A DNA stretch of 64,000 nt from Pseudoscleropodium purum (Eukaryota; Streptophyta; Bryopsida; Hypnales; Brachytheciaceae), in NCBI GenBank assembly GCA_963969395.1, contig OZ017795.1:29803063-29867062 (forward strand), read 5' to 3'. Below, in pieces: positions 1-13,299 of this stretch (positions are counted from its first letter, which is position 1; each line of letters opens with the position of its first letter). Below the pieces are notes generated by a model. That model had not been told where the DNA came from, did not search any database, and saw only the letters and a program-made list of their open reading frames with translations. Both the position numbers and the translations under genes were made by a program.

Positions 1-19
1 TGCTTTAGTGATTTTCGTC

Positions 20-1783
20 ATGGATCAAGCAAGCGCAAACTCATGCGGATTTGCCCGCATCTGTGTGTTTTGCGGAAGCAGCAGCGGGAAGAAACCCATC
101 TACACCGAAGTAGCACAGGATCTGGGATCGGAAATGGTAGGGAAATCAATCTGTTTGAGTTCTTTCAGTTTCCGAAGATTCGAAGGTAATGCATAGAGGA
201 TTTTTGGCTAACAAGTTGTGAAAATTTACGATACATCATGATCAGGTGAAGCGCGGCATCGACCTTGTGTACGGAGGAGGAAGCATCGGACTGATGGGGG
301 CGACTGCGAAGGCGGTCCAGGATGCTGGTGGCCATGTTGTTGGGTACTGATAGCGCTTCAATTGCGCTTGAATTTCAATTTTACTTCAATTTCTCCCCTG
401 GAATTTCCCAGCTTAACTTCACATGCATTACATACAATAGAAATCCCAATACAATAGTTCATGATCATAGACTCAATTCCATACGGCAACTAAGGATTTA
501 CGGGTTTTGTTCCATATTCAAGCTTGAGGATGGAAGAAGCTTGAGTTCTAAGGGATAAAGCCCGAAATTATTCCATAGTTGCTTTGTGGAATTGTTGGAT
601 TTCATGGGTGGCACCCGGGCAGCTTCTAAAGCCTGCTTTTTTTTTCGATTGCAATCCAAGTTACGCACGTTACGTTGGAATGCGTTTTGTGTGTAGGGTA
701 ATCCCCAAAGCTCTCATGCCTAAAGAGATCTGCGGAGCCACAGTCGGAGACTTGGTGGCCGTGGACGATATGCATCAGCGGAAAGCGGAAATGGCACGCA
801 GGGCCGACGCTTTCATTGCTCTCCCAGGTACTGAGCACTAATCTCCTTTCCCGCATTACCTTTAATTTCCGGAAACCATTCAATTCACTGCTAGTATTCT
901 TGCATGTGATCTATCTGCAGGTGGATTCGGCACATTTGAGGAGGTGCTAGAAATCATAACATGGGCTCAACTCGGCATCCACAAGAAACCAGTACACCAT
1001 GCCTTCCCTACTACTAGAATCCTGATTATATATCGTTGCTAATCAAACGATTAGTATAGCGAGTTTTTTCTGAGGTAGACCGATAATTCAACCGAGTATG
1101 CAAATAATTTACTAATTGAGGTCTGGACGTATATGCTTTTAGGTGGGATTGCTGAATGTGGACGGCTACTACGACGCGATGTTGGTATCGTTCGACAAGG
1201 CGTTGGACCAGGGCTTTCTCAATGTCGCAAGCCGCAACATTGTCGTCCACGCTCATACAGCCGCTGCGCTTTTGGACAACTTGAAGGTGACCTCTCCATT
1301 CAAACATGATCAACAACAAACTGGCCATCCGCCTGTGCACATGTAAGTCTAAACGACAGTATAATTTCTGAATGTATACTAAATTCATTTTATTCTTTCT
1401 CTGTGTAGAATTATTCACCGATTGTTGACAAGACCGTCCCGGAGTTGACCTGGGCAACCACAACCGGCGTGTCGGCATCGTCTAAGCGAAATGTCACGTC
1501 GACTGGGATTGATATCGAGGCAGCTTACGATCCTGATTTCCACATGATCAACCAGATCTGCAGCGCAAGAGGCGCCCGGGTATCTTCAATCAAGAGCTCG
1601 GTGGCGACCAGAAACGGCGCCCACGGCATGAATCTTATGCAGATTGGAGCAAGGCGACGTCGTTCTTATGGGGTGCATGCTCAGCCCAGTCATCTTAGCA
1701 TCGATATCGGTGGATTATTTGGATCTGTCACGATGGCTACAAAATTCAACGCTCCCATCCGTGCTCTTGCAGCGTTTCTGTAG
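20..1783 (+). CDS. LOG: Cytokinin riboside 5'-monophosphate phosphoribohydrolase (LOG family)
   Basis: LOG enzymes release active cytokinin bases from their riboside monophosphates in one step, mostly in the cytosol. Six exons read in frame: 20-136, 246-343, 697-827, 921-991, 1143-1286 and 1409-1783, with GT-AG introns, giving 311 residues. The start is the first ATG before the conserved [16 protein letters not shown] block. Also visible are [11 protein letters not shown] (exon 2), [11 protein letters not shown] and [20 protein letters not shown] (exon 3), the family signature PGGFGTFEE at residues 115-123 formed across the exon 3-4 junction, and [10 protein letters not shown] (exon 5). The core ends near residue 187, where most LOG proteins have only a short tail. 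Here exon 6 adds 124 residues rich in Ser, Arg and Ala with no domain I recognise. The promoter lies outside the window. Family assignment is very firm; the tail is unusual. Confidence 0.93.
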
Positions 1784-3432
1784 ACCACAGTCATCTGCAC
1801 CGGACTAGACCTTAGCTTCATTAATTGATTTGTTTGCCATTCTTAATTATTTACACATTAATTCATTTGTTTCTGCTTTGAGTCAGTCAGTTGGATCATC
1901 TTTGCTCGCGCGAGTTGGTTCAGCTGGATAACAACCAGTTTTTGATATATATATTCTTGGCAATTCAACACTACAGTCGGTGCTCTTGATTTGCGGGGTT
2001 TTCTGTTGATCTTTGTCTTCTGCATTGACCTCGAGATTACATATCAGCTTTCAATCAGTCAGTTGGATCACATACCTGTGAGTGAGTAGATTTGAATGGA
2101 CAACAGCAAGTTTTCGATTCATGCAAGAGCTAACTAGGTAACTAGGTACCAGCTAGAGCTATAATTCAAAATGGATTCAGAGTTTGTGCACACCTGAAAC
2201 ATGTAGCGATGATAAATCTATATCTGCACACTAACTTTAGTTCTGCATTCACACCATATTACCGAACCTGTCACTTGACACTGCCGAACCTACTCTCTGC
2301 TGAGTATGTATTCGAACCATGTTTCTCGAATGCCACAAATTAAAACATGGCGGTTTGACTGTTTAAATATGTTCGCTGTGAAATCTAATGATATCCTAGA
2401 TTTGTATGAAGAATTGGCGATGCTTACTGAAACTGAAGTTCCCTCACCTTTTTCCTCGCATGTTTCTTGCTCTGGCGATTTGGTGCAATTCTTGCTTGTT
2501 GTTGAGTTCTTACAGCGATTCTTGAGTTCTTACAACGATTCTTGATCGAGGGATTCTTGCACTTAACAGTGATTCAATGGCAATGGCAAGTTCAATACTC
2601 AGATGAATTCACTAACCTCATAGAGTGCAATAAGCTTCAGTTCCAATCGATCAATACTAGTTCAAATATTCAGCCCTGTTCATGCGAGTCAGGCGGGAAT
2701 CTTGAAGGTCCCAGGTCCGAAGAGAAGTTCACATTGGTTCCTCAACTATGGTTCCATGAAATTTTCCTCCCTCGGTGACACAAATTGAAGCTGGATCATG
2801 ATCGACCATGTCTCTGCACAGTCTAGGAAGACTGGGATCTCAGAGGGGATGACCACAAAGCGCTAGGTCCAAAGCAAAAATCGCTGGAAAGCAATAGTGG
2901 CGTTCTAAATTCTGGGGTTTGAATGGTACATGGATCGTTTAATCACTCAAGAAAACAGAATCGAAAGCAAGAGTTGCTCCTGTCATGATTGTAACAAAAA
3001 ACTGATTGAATCGCACAATCGCTCCTGCCATTGAAGACAGTGCTGCCAGAAGACGAAGACTCCTAGAATTATGAAGTTTCGTGAAGGCAAAGATTCCAAG
3101 TTCTTGTGAGGAATTTGCAATTGCTCAATACGGTATCATTGTTGCAATATGAAACCCTTGGTTTCTAACTACGCTATTGTAAACCTGGCACAGGTCTGAG
3201 AATTTCAAAAAAACTGCAAATCTTGTTGTGCGGTGTGAACAAAATGAGTTTTTGGGGGAAATGTGGTGGTAGGCCGTAACACCGTTTGTAGGTAACACCG
3301 TAACACCGTAATACCCATTGCAATATTGACTTCCTGTAGTGTTGAGAGCTCTTGGAAACTAGTCTCAAATATACTAGTTCTTAGAGAAAAAATTACATTC
3401 ACATATCATGTAAAAAAATTATAAAGTAGATT
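1784..3432. other. LOG 3' flank and AT-rich spacer, no gene seen
   Basis: The first few hundred bases probably hold the LOG 3' UTR. A short imperfect repetition of TCAGTCAGTTGGATCA lies near 1885 and again near 2055. Small ORFs near 2306-2778 have no recognisable motif and are treated as chance. Confidence 0.5.
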
Positions 3433-4163
3433 TTAACCCCTAAAGGACCAAGGTGCATTTTTTGGCAACATAACGTTTGGGGCAATTGGGGGCAAGTGCA
3501 TGTGAATGAAGATTTCCATATTTTTGGCCCGAATTTTAATAGAAGGTGTGGACGAGGAATATCTTTCATGCGCACTAAATTTCAGGATATTTGGAAATAC
3601 GAGTCAAAAGTTATGACCTAATATGTAGTTTGTCTCTACTTCAAAATAAACTTTGAAGTTCTTTATTGAACCCAATTTTCAATATTTTTGGAAAAAAATA
3701 AAAATATTAGGTGAAGATTGTTTATTACAACATTTCCACCATTGGAATTGACATTTTTCAGTTTCATAATTAAATTATAAACAATTTAGTATTTTGATTC
3801 ATTCTCTACTTCTTTCTACTTACTATTCAAAAATGTAAACAATTTGATTTGAAGAATGAATCCAAAGAGTTGAAACTATTTTGGACATTTTTTCATACAA
3901 ATATATGACCTTGTAAAGTACAACTGCCCATTTTTTCGCAAGGCCAAAAAAAGGCTTTTTGTTAATTGAAATGCTAATATCTTGTAATCTATATGGTGGA
4001 AATTTCTAAAAAATTTTCCACATCTTCTCAAATTATCATAATACAAGATCCTATGGTTGGATGTGTCCAAAAATGTATTTTAAAAAAATTTGGTACTTGT
4101 CCTAAAAATGGTAGTTTTGGAACAGTTTTGATGAAAATATAGTCAAGGAACTTTAGGGGTTAA
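3433..4163 (+). mobile_element. TTAA-bounded inverted-repeat element, copy A
   Basis: 731 bp. It begins TTAACCCCTAAAGGACC and ends with the inverted counterpart GGAACTTTAGGGGTTAA. The interior is AT-rich and non-coding and is closely similar to copies B and C in this window: shared stretches include the text around TTTGGCAACATA after the left end, CCATTGGAATTG in the middle and TACAAGATCCTATGGTT near the right end. TTAA at both edges followed by a terminal repeat starting CCC is the arrangement of piggyBac-type elements, so a non-autonomous piggyBac-like origin is possible. No transposase is present. Confidence 0.7.
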
Positions 4164-4487
4164 GAAGCCATAAATTAATTGAAGTTATATGTATTTTTTT
4201 AGTCACCAACTTTTTAGATTTGACTTGTGAAAAGAAGATTGAAAGATTTCACAACTCTCGTGCAATTTTAATACCCTCGTGGTCAAACATTATAATCTTC
4301 ACTTCATAAGTGATATTGTTGTGTTTTCTTTTCCTATGAGATCTCTAACATATCTAGTTTGATTTTGTACAATTACAATTCAAAAAAAATTAATACAAGT
4401 ATACAACTTTCCAAAATGTTGGCATTTTGTTCAGTTTAGAACAAATTCCCCAAAGCTCAAAACAGACCTTAGGCATTTAGGGATTAA
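4164..4487 (+). mobile_element. Right-half fragment of a second TTAA-element subfamily
   Basis: It ends GGCATTTAGGGATTAA, like the right end of copy E (GGCATTTAGAGGTTAA). The interior matches the right half of copy E in order: a segment around TCACAACTCT, then one around GAGATCTCTAACATATCT. It abuts copy A on the left and copy B on the right, so three related elements are stacked head to tail. No left end is visible. Confidence 0.5.
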
Positions 4488-4490
4488 AGG

Positions 4491-5404
4491 TTAACCCTTA
4501 AAGGACCAAGCTACATTTTTTGGCTACATAGATATTTTGGGTAGGTACATACTTTTAGCCCAAATTTTAATAGAAGGTGGAAATAAAAAATATCTTTTAC
4601 ATGCACTAAATTTCATGACATTTAGAAATATGAGTCAAAAATTATAGCATAATATGTTACTTTTTTTGTAACTGAATAATTTGGGTATATAATTTTTTTT
4701 TTTTTTTTTTTAAAACAAAAATTCGAAATTGGTTCTTTAGAGTTATATATACATTAAAAGCTTTGAATCATTCTATTTTGATCAATGAGTCAAAAGTTAT
4801 GAGGATTTTTTGTTTGTAGATAGTTATGGATCCCTTATTCTAAAATAAACTTTAAAATCTTTTATCTTACCCAATTTTCAATATTTTTGGAATAAAATAA
4901 AATCATAGGATAAAGATTATTTATTATAAAATTTCAACCATTGGAATTGTAAATTTCAATTCCATAATTAAATTCTTAATAATTTAATATTTTGCATCAT
5001 TCTCTACTAATACCTACTTACTATTTTTTCCTATATGTTGTAAAATTCTAAATTATTTGAAAAATTTCAATCATGTAGCCAATTTTTCTAAAAAAATTAT
5101 TCAAAGAAGCACCACCATTTCAATTTTTTGGTCATTTTTTTATAGAAAAGTGAACTTGTGAAGTGCAACTACTTTGTTTTTTATAGGGTTCAAAAAATGA
5201 TTTCAATGACTTTAAATGCTAATATTTTGCAATCCACATGGTGGAAATTTCTACAATTCTTACCACATATTTTCAAGTCATCATAATACAAGATCCTATG
5301 GTTATATGTGACAAAAAAAAAATTCAAAAATTTAGTACTTGCATTGAAAATAATAGTTTTTGAGCCCTTTTGGCGAAAACATAGTCATAGAACTTTAGGG
5401 GTAA
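4491..5404 (+). mobile_element. TTAA-bounded inverted-repeat element, copy B
   Basis: 914 bp. The left end is TTAACCCTTAAAGGACC and the right end GAACTTTAGGGGTAA, which has lost one T of the expected TTAA. The interior runs parallel to copy A over most of its length with an additional AT-rich stretch near 4650-4830 that is also present in copy C. More decayed than A or C. Confidence 0.65.
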
Positions 5405-6589
5405 GAAATGGTAACACATTATCTTAGGATTTCATGCAAAGAAAGGTTCTTTATCACTAAGATGGAGAAAATATTTGGTGAAAAATTCAACTTCAATTAT
5501 CCTAGATTCCTAGCTTTGTAACTGTAATAAAGAGATTTCTTGAATTCTTTCATTGTCACCTAGCCTAAGCAATAATCTTCTTGTGTTAAATATAAAATAT
5601 TTTACTTTGGGCTATTGATGAAGCAAAGTCTTTTTGCCTTGTGTTTTTGTCTTATTATAATGAATGAGTAGAAAAAAGAACATTTGATCTTCAATCATTA
5701 ACTTTTTACAAATTGTGAAATTATGTTACCACTTTATCAACATATCATAGTCATTCACTTATTTAGTTGTTTTAGTTATTTGGATTTATTCAAGTTTTCT
5801 TAAGTTTTCTTTTCATTGAGATGATTTGTATTTTTAAGTGTACTTAAGTATATTACTTATTAGAAAAATTAATAATCTTTAATTTATTGATAAGGTTAGA
5901 TGTTAACAATGTTAGATTAGTGGCAGGTATAATTAAAAGACAATAATAAAAATAAAATTTTGATGGTTTCGATTAAACAATACATGATTTGTAAGATCAT
6001 AAAATTTGATTTTTTATTTTGACAAATTTAAGAAGATCAACAAGTGAAAATGCTTTGAAATGCTTTGAAAGTAGAATTCTTTAATGCAATGCTTCATTAA
6101 ACAACTAAAGAATCATGATTAAAGGAGAAGAAACTTTAAATGCAAAGCTTTGGTTAAATCTTTATTATCTCCAATAGTAAAAAGTGGAAATAAACCGTGA
6201 TGTATTGAATTGAATCCAAAAGTATTGTATCTTCAAACTTATCCAAATTATTGCATAATTTTAGCTAATCAACCTAAGAAAAATTCAAATTCAAAGTAAT
6301 AGATTCTCTACTTGGAATAGATTTCCAAAAAGTTTCTTTCATTGTTATTTTGTTAGAGTTATCTTTAAAATTATAAAGTTGTTCCTTTCTATTTCTAAAT
6401 TCAAGTTAATTTTCTTTAATTAAGATTGTATTATTTGGAATTATTCATCATAAAGTGAGAAAATTGATTATTAAAAAATAAAAACATATATTGTTAATGT
6501 ATACAACTTTAAGGTGAAGGAAATTAGTAAAAGAAAAGCATAGAAAAATTCTTTAAGTACAAGAATTAGAAATATTAAAAGTCTCAAAA
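5405..6589. other. AT-rich spacer, nothing recognised
   Basis: Very AT-rich with frequent stops in all frames. No exon-like GC rise, no RNA gene and no clear repeat seen. Confidence 0.5.
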
Positions 6590-7000
6590 AATAGGTATTT
6601 TGACATTTTAATTTGTAAAAAATAAGATTTTTTAAAACAAATTAAAAATAAGCAATTTTTGAGGACTTGATGGTGATGAGATTGAAACCATCTTCAATGT
6701 TTAAAAGTGCATGCACCATGAAGCCCTATTTGCATAAAAATGGAGGATATAAAATAATCTATTTTTAGATGCCCATTGGTAAGAACATACCTGCCTAATA
6801 CAAGAATAGGCTACACAAATTTTAGCTTTAGATTATTAATTTGGATACTCCACAATATTCAAACCCCTAAACTTGAAAGTGTGACAAATTAGCAATATAG
6901 ACTTAAAGCTTAAAATTGTTTGGAAATTATTTGGAAAATAAGGGTTATTTTACAATAGAAACATCCATTGTCAATAAATAATGACAAATGACAACTTTGT
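6590..7000 (+). repeat. Dispersed repeat, copy 1 (partner at 42945-43350)
   Basis: The block around GAGGACTTGATGGTGATGAG, followed by AGTGTGACAAATTAGCAA, runs parallel to 42945-43350 in the same orientation for about 400 bp, with many substitutions and small gaps. Both copies lack coding potential. Element class is unknown and no terminal repeats were found. Confidence 0.6.
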
Positions 7001-7969
7001 CAAGCTACTAGTGCTTCTTACAACTACCTTCAACTTATTTTTCTTTTGAAATTGAATGAAAAAAATGTTTTTTTCATCTTATACTTTTCATTTGGAAAAT
7101 CATCCAAGTGCTACAAAGAAGATATTTAGTCCCTAAATCCCTAAGCAATCAAATGTCCACTTTTGGGTTGTTGCTCAACTTTGGGGAGAATTTTCAAGTA
7201 GAAAAAAAACTTTTTTCAATTTTTTTTTTTTTTTGTTAAAATTTTGGTTTGCCTTTCAATATTTATATTCAAAACTAAGATCTCTATGGTTAAAAAAAAA
7301 TTATAAGAGCAATAGCACAAAGTGTTTAGAATTTGCCTAGTGTTGAAAAATTTACTATTTTGGAAAAGTGTTGGTATTTTCATTACTAGATCTTATGTAT
7401 TTTTCTCAAATCAATAGAAACCACAATTTTGACCAATAAAAGAAAATTCAAAATTTAAAGAGAGAAATTATATTATTAATGACTTTTTGAAGTTATATCT
7501 TCAAAATTCATTTGAAAAAAATTTAAAAATAGTTTTATAATTTTGACCATATAGATATTTTATACTTTTTGTGCTCCACATTATCTTAGTTCATGCAAAC
7601 TTCAAAAAGTTATAGAACTTATATTTTATAATACATTTGTGTTTTATCCAAACCCCTTGGTTCAATAGCCTAGGGAATTCTACTTTGAAAATTTATAGTA
7701 ATTACATGTCTTCTTTAAGAAAATTATTTTATTTTTAAGTTTTAAGCTCCTAAACAACTTGTATATAGGCAACCTAAGCTTAGGTGATTGGTTCAATTTT
7801 CTTTCTTGTTATGAGTGAATTTTGTATTAACTTTGTCTATGCTAACTTGTATTATGTTGTAAAGTAGATTTTTTGTACTAATCTTGTTCTCACGTGTTGT
7901 ATTATGAATGTTACATGCACTATCTCACTTGTCCAAATTTATTTATCATTTTTCTTAGTTTTCAAAACC
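7001..7969. other. AT-rich spacer, nothing recognised
   Basis: Homopolymer-rich A/T sequence without exon-like blocks, RNA genes or clear repeats. Confidence 0.5.
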
Positions 7970-8115
7970 ATGGCAAAGCTTTGACTTTATAGGTTTTAGA
8001 AGTTGTTAGAAAATTAAAGGTTTTCACAACCACATCAAAGCTTTGACTTCAAGTATTGTAGAAGTATTTAGAAAATTGTCAACTACTGAGAGATAGTGAA
8101 GCTTTGAACATATAT
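7970..8115 (+). repeat. Degenerate tandem duplication, period about 62 bp
   Basis: CAAAGCTTTGACTT occurs at about 7974 and 8036, each followed at similar distance by TTAGAAAATT. A weaker third unit starts near 8096 (GTGAAGCTTTGAA). Confidence 0.6.
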
Positions 8116-8224
8116 ACAAAGTCCAAGAAAAATCTATTTAAATAGTTTTGTTTGTTTGAATAGGTGTAAGATAGAACAAAATAAGTACTTTGTGGAAAAA
8201 GAGAACAAAAGTAATAGTAGAGAG

Positions 8225-8500
8225 GTCATGAATGATAATACAAAACTGTAGAAGTTATATTGTAGAAACTTATAGAGTGGTATTACAAAATTGCAAAAGT
8301 CATATTATAGAAATCTACAAAGTGGTATTATAGAAATGTAGAAGTTATATTACACAAACCATAGAGTGATATTATATACTCTACAAAGTGAGAAAGTCAT
8401 ATTATAGAAACTTGCAAAGTGGTATTATAGAAATGTAGAAGTTATATTACAAAAACCATAGAGTGATATTATATACTCTACAAAGTGAGATTATAAAATC
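8225..8500 (+). repeat. Tandem repeat, period about 97 bp
   Basis: The block GGTATTATAGAAATGTAGAA...ATAGAGTGATATTATATACTCTACAAAGTGAGA starts at 8324 and again at 8421. A more diverged unit precedes it from about 8225. Shorter internal units (TATTATAGAAA, AAGTCATATTATAG) suggest the 97-bp unit itself arose from smaller duplications. Confidence 0.75.
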
Positions 8501-8550
8501 AAAGTGTGTTTCCAATCAAAGAAATTGAGAACCAGAATTCACATACAAAA

Positions 8551-8596
8551 AAATTTGATCACAATGTCAACTTAAGTTGACTTTGTGATCAAATTT
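8551..8596. repeat. 46-bp near-perfect palindrome
   Basis: Two 23-base arms with no spacer, centred on CTTAAG. The left arm starts AAATTTGATCACAATG and the right arm ends CTTTGTGATCAAATTT. I see one mismatched pair. It could extrude as a cruciform or fold as a hairpin in RNA. Confidence 0.85.
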
Positions 8597-11500
8597 CCCT
8601 TTCCAAAGCCAGAGAATAATGTAGCTTAATCTAGCAAAAGAGTGGTTGCAAATTGATGAACTAGTAAGAAAATGGTTGCAAGTTGAAATGGGGTAGGCTT
8701 ATTAAAAAAAACAAAAAGATAGAGAAATTGGGAGGTTTGGTGAATCTGCAAGTTGAAGCTCATTGTGTCAAATTCTCCTCCATACTAGATTGCAAAAAAT
8801 TGGAAGAAGCCACCTGAGGAGCTTGAATCTTGCCGTGGAAACATGGAAGTGCACACCAACTTCAAATACAAATACAAGTGAGGAAGATGAAGTAGTATAG
8901 ATAGTCTTTGTCATTAAAATAAAGGAAAAACTTGACCATAAGAGTTTAGGTGACTTTTTAGTCACTTGTTGATTTTGCTTAGAAAAGAAGGGAAGAAAAA
9001 TAAATAAAGAATAGGTTGACTTAGAGAGTTTCACAATTTTGTTATTAGTGCAAAAAGGGTTGGAGGAGCTTGCTTTGAAGATTGGTTTGATTGTTGAACC
9101 ATTTAGTAAGATTTGGAATAGATTTTGTAGGAATTTAGGTTTGACAAAAATTATCTTAGATAAAAGATAAAGAAGGGAGTAGGAAAAAGAAGTTGTAGGA
9201 AAGAATGTAATTAGACAGAGTAAGATTTTCTTTCAAATGTAACCAAATAAAAAATTATACAAAAAATTAGTGATGAAGCCACGCATCAAAAGGAAAACTA
9301 CAATAGCAGTAGAAGAGGAGTTTGAAGGCGTTATTGATAGGACCAGGGCCTAAAGCCTAGTAAGACCTTTAGAATCTAAAATTAGATTAAATTAAAGTCA
9401 AAATATTGAATTAAAAGCCTATAGGTTTCCAAAAATATAAAATAGGTCAAAATTGGAGTTAAAACCTAGGAGATATAGATGAATGAAGTTTAGAATTCCA
9501 AATGGATGGAATACCAAACTTAGAAGTTTTTGCCCATAAGGAACAAGAAAGGAAATTTAGGAAGTATACATTTATTAGAGGTAAGAAGTGAAAGAAAAAA
9601 TAAATTTCCAATAGTAGATTAGAAGAAATTAATGGATGAAATTTAGTTAACCGATTAGTGGTTCAAACTTCATCCATCTATATCTTTTGATAGGAATATC
9701 CAAAAAATTTGCATATTATATTTTTAGAAATTTCATGAGATTTTCTTTCATTTTCTATAGTTGAATTAAGGTTAGGATAATTTCCTTTATTTAACCACAA
9801 TAAATATAATAATTCGGCATTTAGGATTAAGTTTTGCAATTAAGTTAGAAGTTTGTGGCTTATTCACCAAGGATTAGGGCATTAGGTCTTAGATAAAAAG
9901 ATCCATTGCTTGGAAGGCACAATGGATTGATGTTAGGTTCTTGATAGAATAGAATTGCCATAAATACAAGAATCTATTTGTGTTTCATCTATTTATTAAA
10001 GGTGGGTAAATTATAAACACTCATACGATGCTAGCAAACTCCTAAATGAGAATGTGGAGGGGACACAAATTCCACAAGAGAATTTTGGAATCATGTTGAG
10101 TGTAGTGAACATTGACTTTGCAAACATGCAAGTAGCTACAGTACCTCTTTTAGTTTGCAATTTCAAGAATTCTTTATGCATGCATTAATGTAGTTCATAG
10201 CGTCATTGATTGGACCTCTCTTTGGGGTCATGGGTGTTCCCTACAATAGGTCCACAAGAAGTGTACCTTAAAACATAGCTGAACTGCTACCAAAAAAGAC
10301 TTGGTTGTTGGAACCAATTAGAATACAACATCACTAAAGCAAGAAGATATAAGAAAATACAAATAATAAGAACCTCAATAGGAGAGGGATTTGATTCTTA
10401 GGCAAAGTTTTTTCTTCTACTAATGAAAGCCTTTTGCAAAGATCTCTAAGGACACTGAGGTTGAATATGAGTTGAGTAAGGAAGGCTAAGATCTCACAAG
10501 AAACTGGAAGGTAGTGAAGAAGCTCCCTTACATGATTCATGTTGATGGCATGACAAAAGCCAAAGGTATTCATAAGCATCTATAGCATGCTATAATGAGG
10601 GGATAGTATGGATGCTTGCATCCAACAATGGATAATATAAATCACCACCCCAAATATGTAGTCTATAGTATATTGCATACTTTGGAGAAGGAGTAGAAAT
10701 TTGAGGGTTTCACCCATTGAAGAAGGGAAATATTTGAGAAGTTGGCAACAAAATTAGTGAAGAATAGGAAGATGAAGTTGAAGTACATGTGTCAAAAAAA
10801 TATTGATGGTCCTAAACCTAATGGTGTAAGGGATAGTCATTGGCCAAAAATTGTGGAATTCACAAACAAATAGAAGAACCAAAGTATATTGGCTATGTCA
10901 AAGCCAAGCACATTGAAAGGGAAAGAAATGGTATGTGCATGTGAAAAGGATATTAAGAATAAGTCTAATGTGCCACATTAGGTAAGATTATTGTTATTGC
11001 TAGCAAAATAATGGAATTTTTGTACACTAGATTGTTTGTTCCTATTTGATTCATCAATTTTAGAGCAATTCAATGAAAAGGCACAAGCTTTTTTTTCCTT
11101 GCTGAAGCTAACATCAATGAAGAAGAGTAGGTTGAGGTTCTCTATCACTGAAAATTCAATCACTTGGTTTACGACTACTTCCTCAAAAAGTGTTGTCATT
11201 AATAAGGGGTGTTGCTATCTTCTTAACTTCTTATATTGTTTTAAAGAAAGCTACTTTGTCCATGCTTTCAATGTTCACGAATGAATGATGTAACTAAAAA
11301 ATTGAATGTCTAAAGGAACTTAGACACTATACACATAGAGATATAGTAATGTGTTACTTAATCTTGTTGCAGGGATTGGATAGAATGTGTGATGGAAGTC
11401 AAAGTCATAATAAATATACAATAGGTAGTGGCTCATTTATCTTACCAGAGAATGATGTGGATGTGAGAATTTTGAGATTACAAAGGAAATTGTTAAGGCT

Positions 11501-13299
11501 TCAATGGTCCCAAAAGGTAATAAGCTTTGTTACAATTTTGCAATAATAGGTCAGAAAATGCAAATGCAAATTAATTTTTGGCTAAAATAAGTTGAAATGT
11601 ATTGACGGTGTTGTCAAATTGTATTTGGAATTTTTTTAGGCAAAAAATTTCTTCCATAGTTAAAAAATGTTCAACAATGATGTGGTTCATACTCCCATGG
11701 TTATTTTGTTTTGCAAGAACTTGCCATTTCATGTCAAACGTTATTCTTACTAATTAGAGACGTGCTAGCTAATGATACATGTAACATGATTTGTTGTGAT
11801 TTATGTTTTGGGGAATGAATAGCTGGTATTTTTGTCTGGAAGACAATAATAAAACAAGTGGATAGATTGAACAACATGGTAGAGGGTGTTGTAGTCATTG
11901 AATTAGACTCAAGTATGGTTTATAGGAATATATGATGTTCAAGTTATGTCATGCTGTATAGAGTGTATAAAGATTATGTTACTCATAAATAGTCATCACT
12001 TACCAAAAATTGTTGTGTATATTCAATTGCAGTATTGTAGGGAAGATGTCAATGTATTTTATTTGGCAATATGTCTTGACAATGTTTTTTTCAAGGACTT
12101 CTAGAATCCAAAATACATGTGTAGCAAACTATAGTACTTTGTAATTGCTCTTCCTCTTACGTAATTTTTGGAGGTATACATAAAAGTTATGCTAAATATA
12201 AACCTAAAATGTTGTGAACAAATTATACTATAATAGTGATATCTTTTCAATGATGGAAGTAAGTAGTAAAAATAATTTGTTTATAAGTTCATATTGTTGC
12301 TACACCCTAAAATCTAAATCTACAAAGTAGGCATGAGCATTTGCAAAGCTAGCATATATAACCTTCCTACTCGAGAGCAAAATTCGGTCATCAAATTTGG
12401 AGTAGATTAAAAAAAGTTGAATTTTCTCAAAATTCTCAATCAAATTTAGAGCTATCTTTTTGTTTTTGAAAGAAATGGGGAAAATCCATTTCATTAAAGA
12501 ACAAAATAATTAAGGGTTGTCTCTTGCTTGAAGTAGAATTTTAAAGCATGTTTGAGAAAGTAAGGGTTGCTATTGTAGTCAAAATGGGTGTGGATGGAGT
12601 TGAATAGGTGTTGGAGTGCATCTACATGGCCTCTCCTAACAAGCTTATCATTGTAGATTGAGAGTGAAAAGTAAAAACCTTTTCTATTTCATTCTAAATC
12701 ATGTCAATTTGGGTTTAATTTGTTTAGGGTTTTTGAGTCACTTAGAAGTAGTAAAATAGTATTCATAGCCATGGATTTTGATGATGTCTAGCTATGGCAT
12801 CCTATGTTTTTTTCATATGAGATAAGGAGGTTGTTTGAAATTTGTTTGAAACCCTTGCTAAAGAATTGCAATCAATCCATGGGAATGATGGGATTTAAAT
12901 GACCAGAGCAAGAGTGTTTGTATATTTGAAGTATATTGTTCATAGCATTCCAACAAAGCTACTACTTCTATGGTTGGACCTAAAAATGAGGAAGACATTT
13001 TTTAAATGAATTTGCTTGTCAGCTCTTTATGTAGTATGCAATCTATTGTAATTCCCTATGCAACTTTGATTGCTTACAATGACCACAATAAATCAAGTTA
13101 AGAGGCATTTTATACTTGGCTCATGAAAAACACATTTTTGTAGGACCTTTCCAACAAGATGTCACTCAAAACATTTAGTTAAAAATATAAGTGCAAAATC
13201 TCAATTTGGAAATTTGAGTGCAACTATTGATTAGGTTGTCTGGTTTTCAAGGCTATATTGGATTCTATGTTGAATTATTCTCCAAAATTAAGATTTTGG
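8597..13299. other. AT-rich spacer, no supported gene
   Basis: About 4.7 kb. Composition is purine-rich on the + strand between 8900 and 10900. Small ORFs (for example at 10978-11284 on both strands) have no recognisable motif. There is no convincing transposon coding fragment. Confidence 0.45.

Noticed and set aside
1026..1478. 150-codon minus-strand ORF
   Set aside because: Antisense to LOG exons 5 and 6, whose sense frame carries clear family motifs.
8225..8500. CRISPR-like array
   Set aside because: Adjacent tandem units without unique spacers, in a plant nuclear context.
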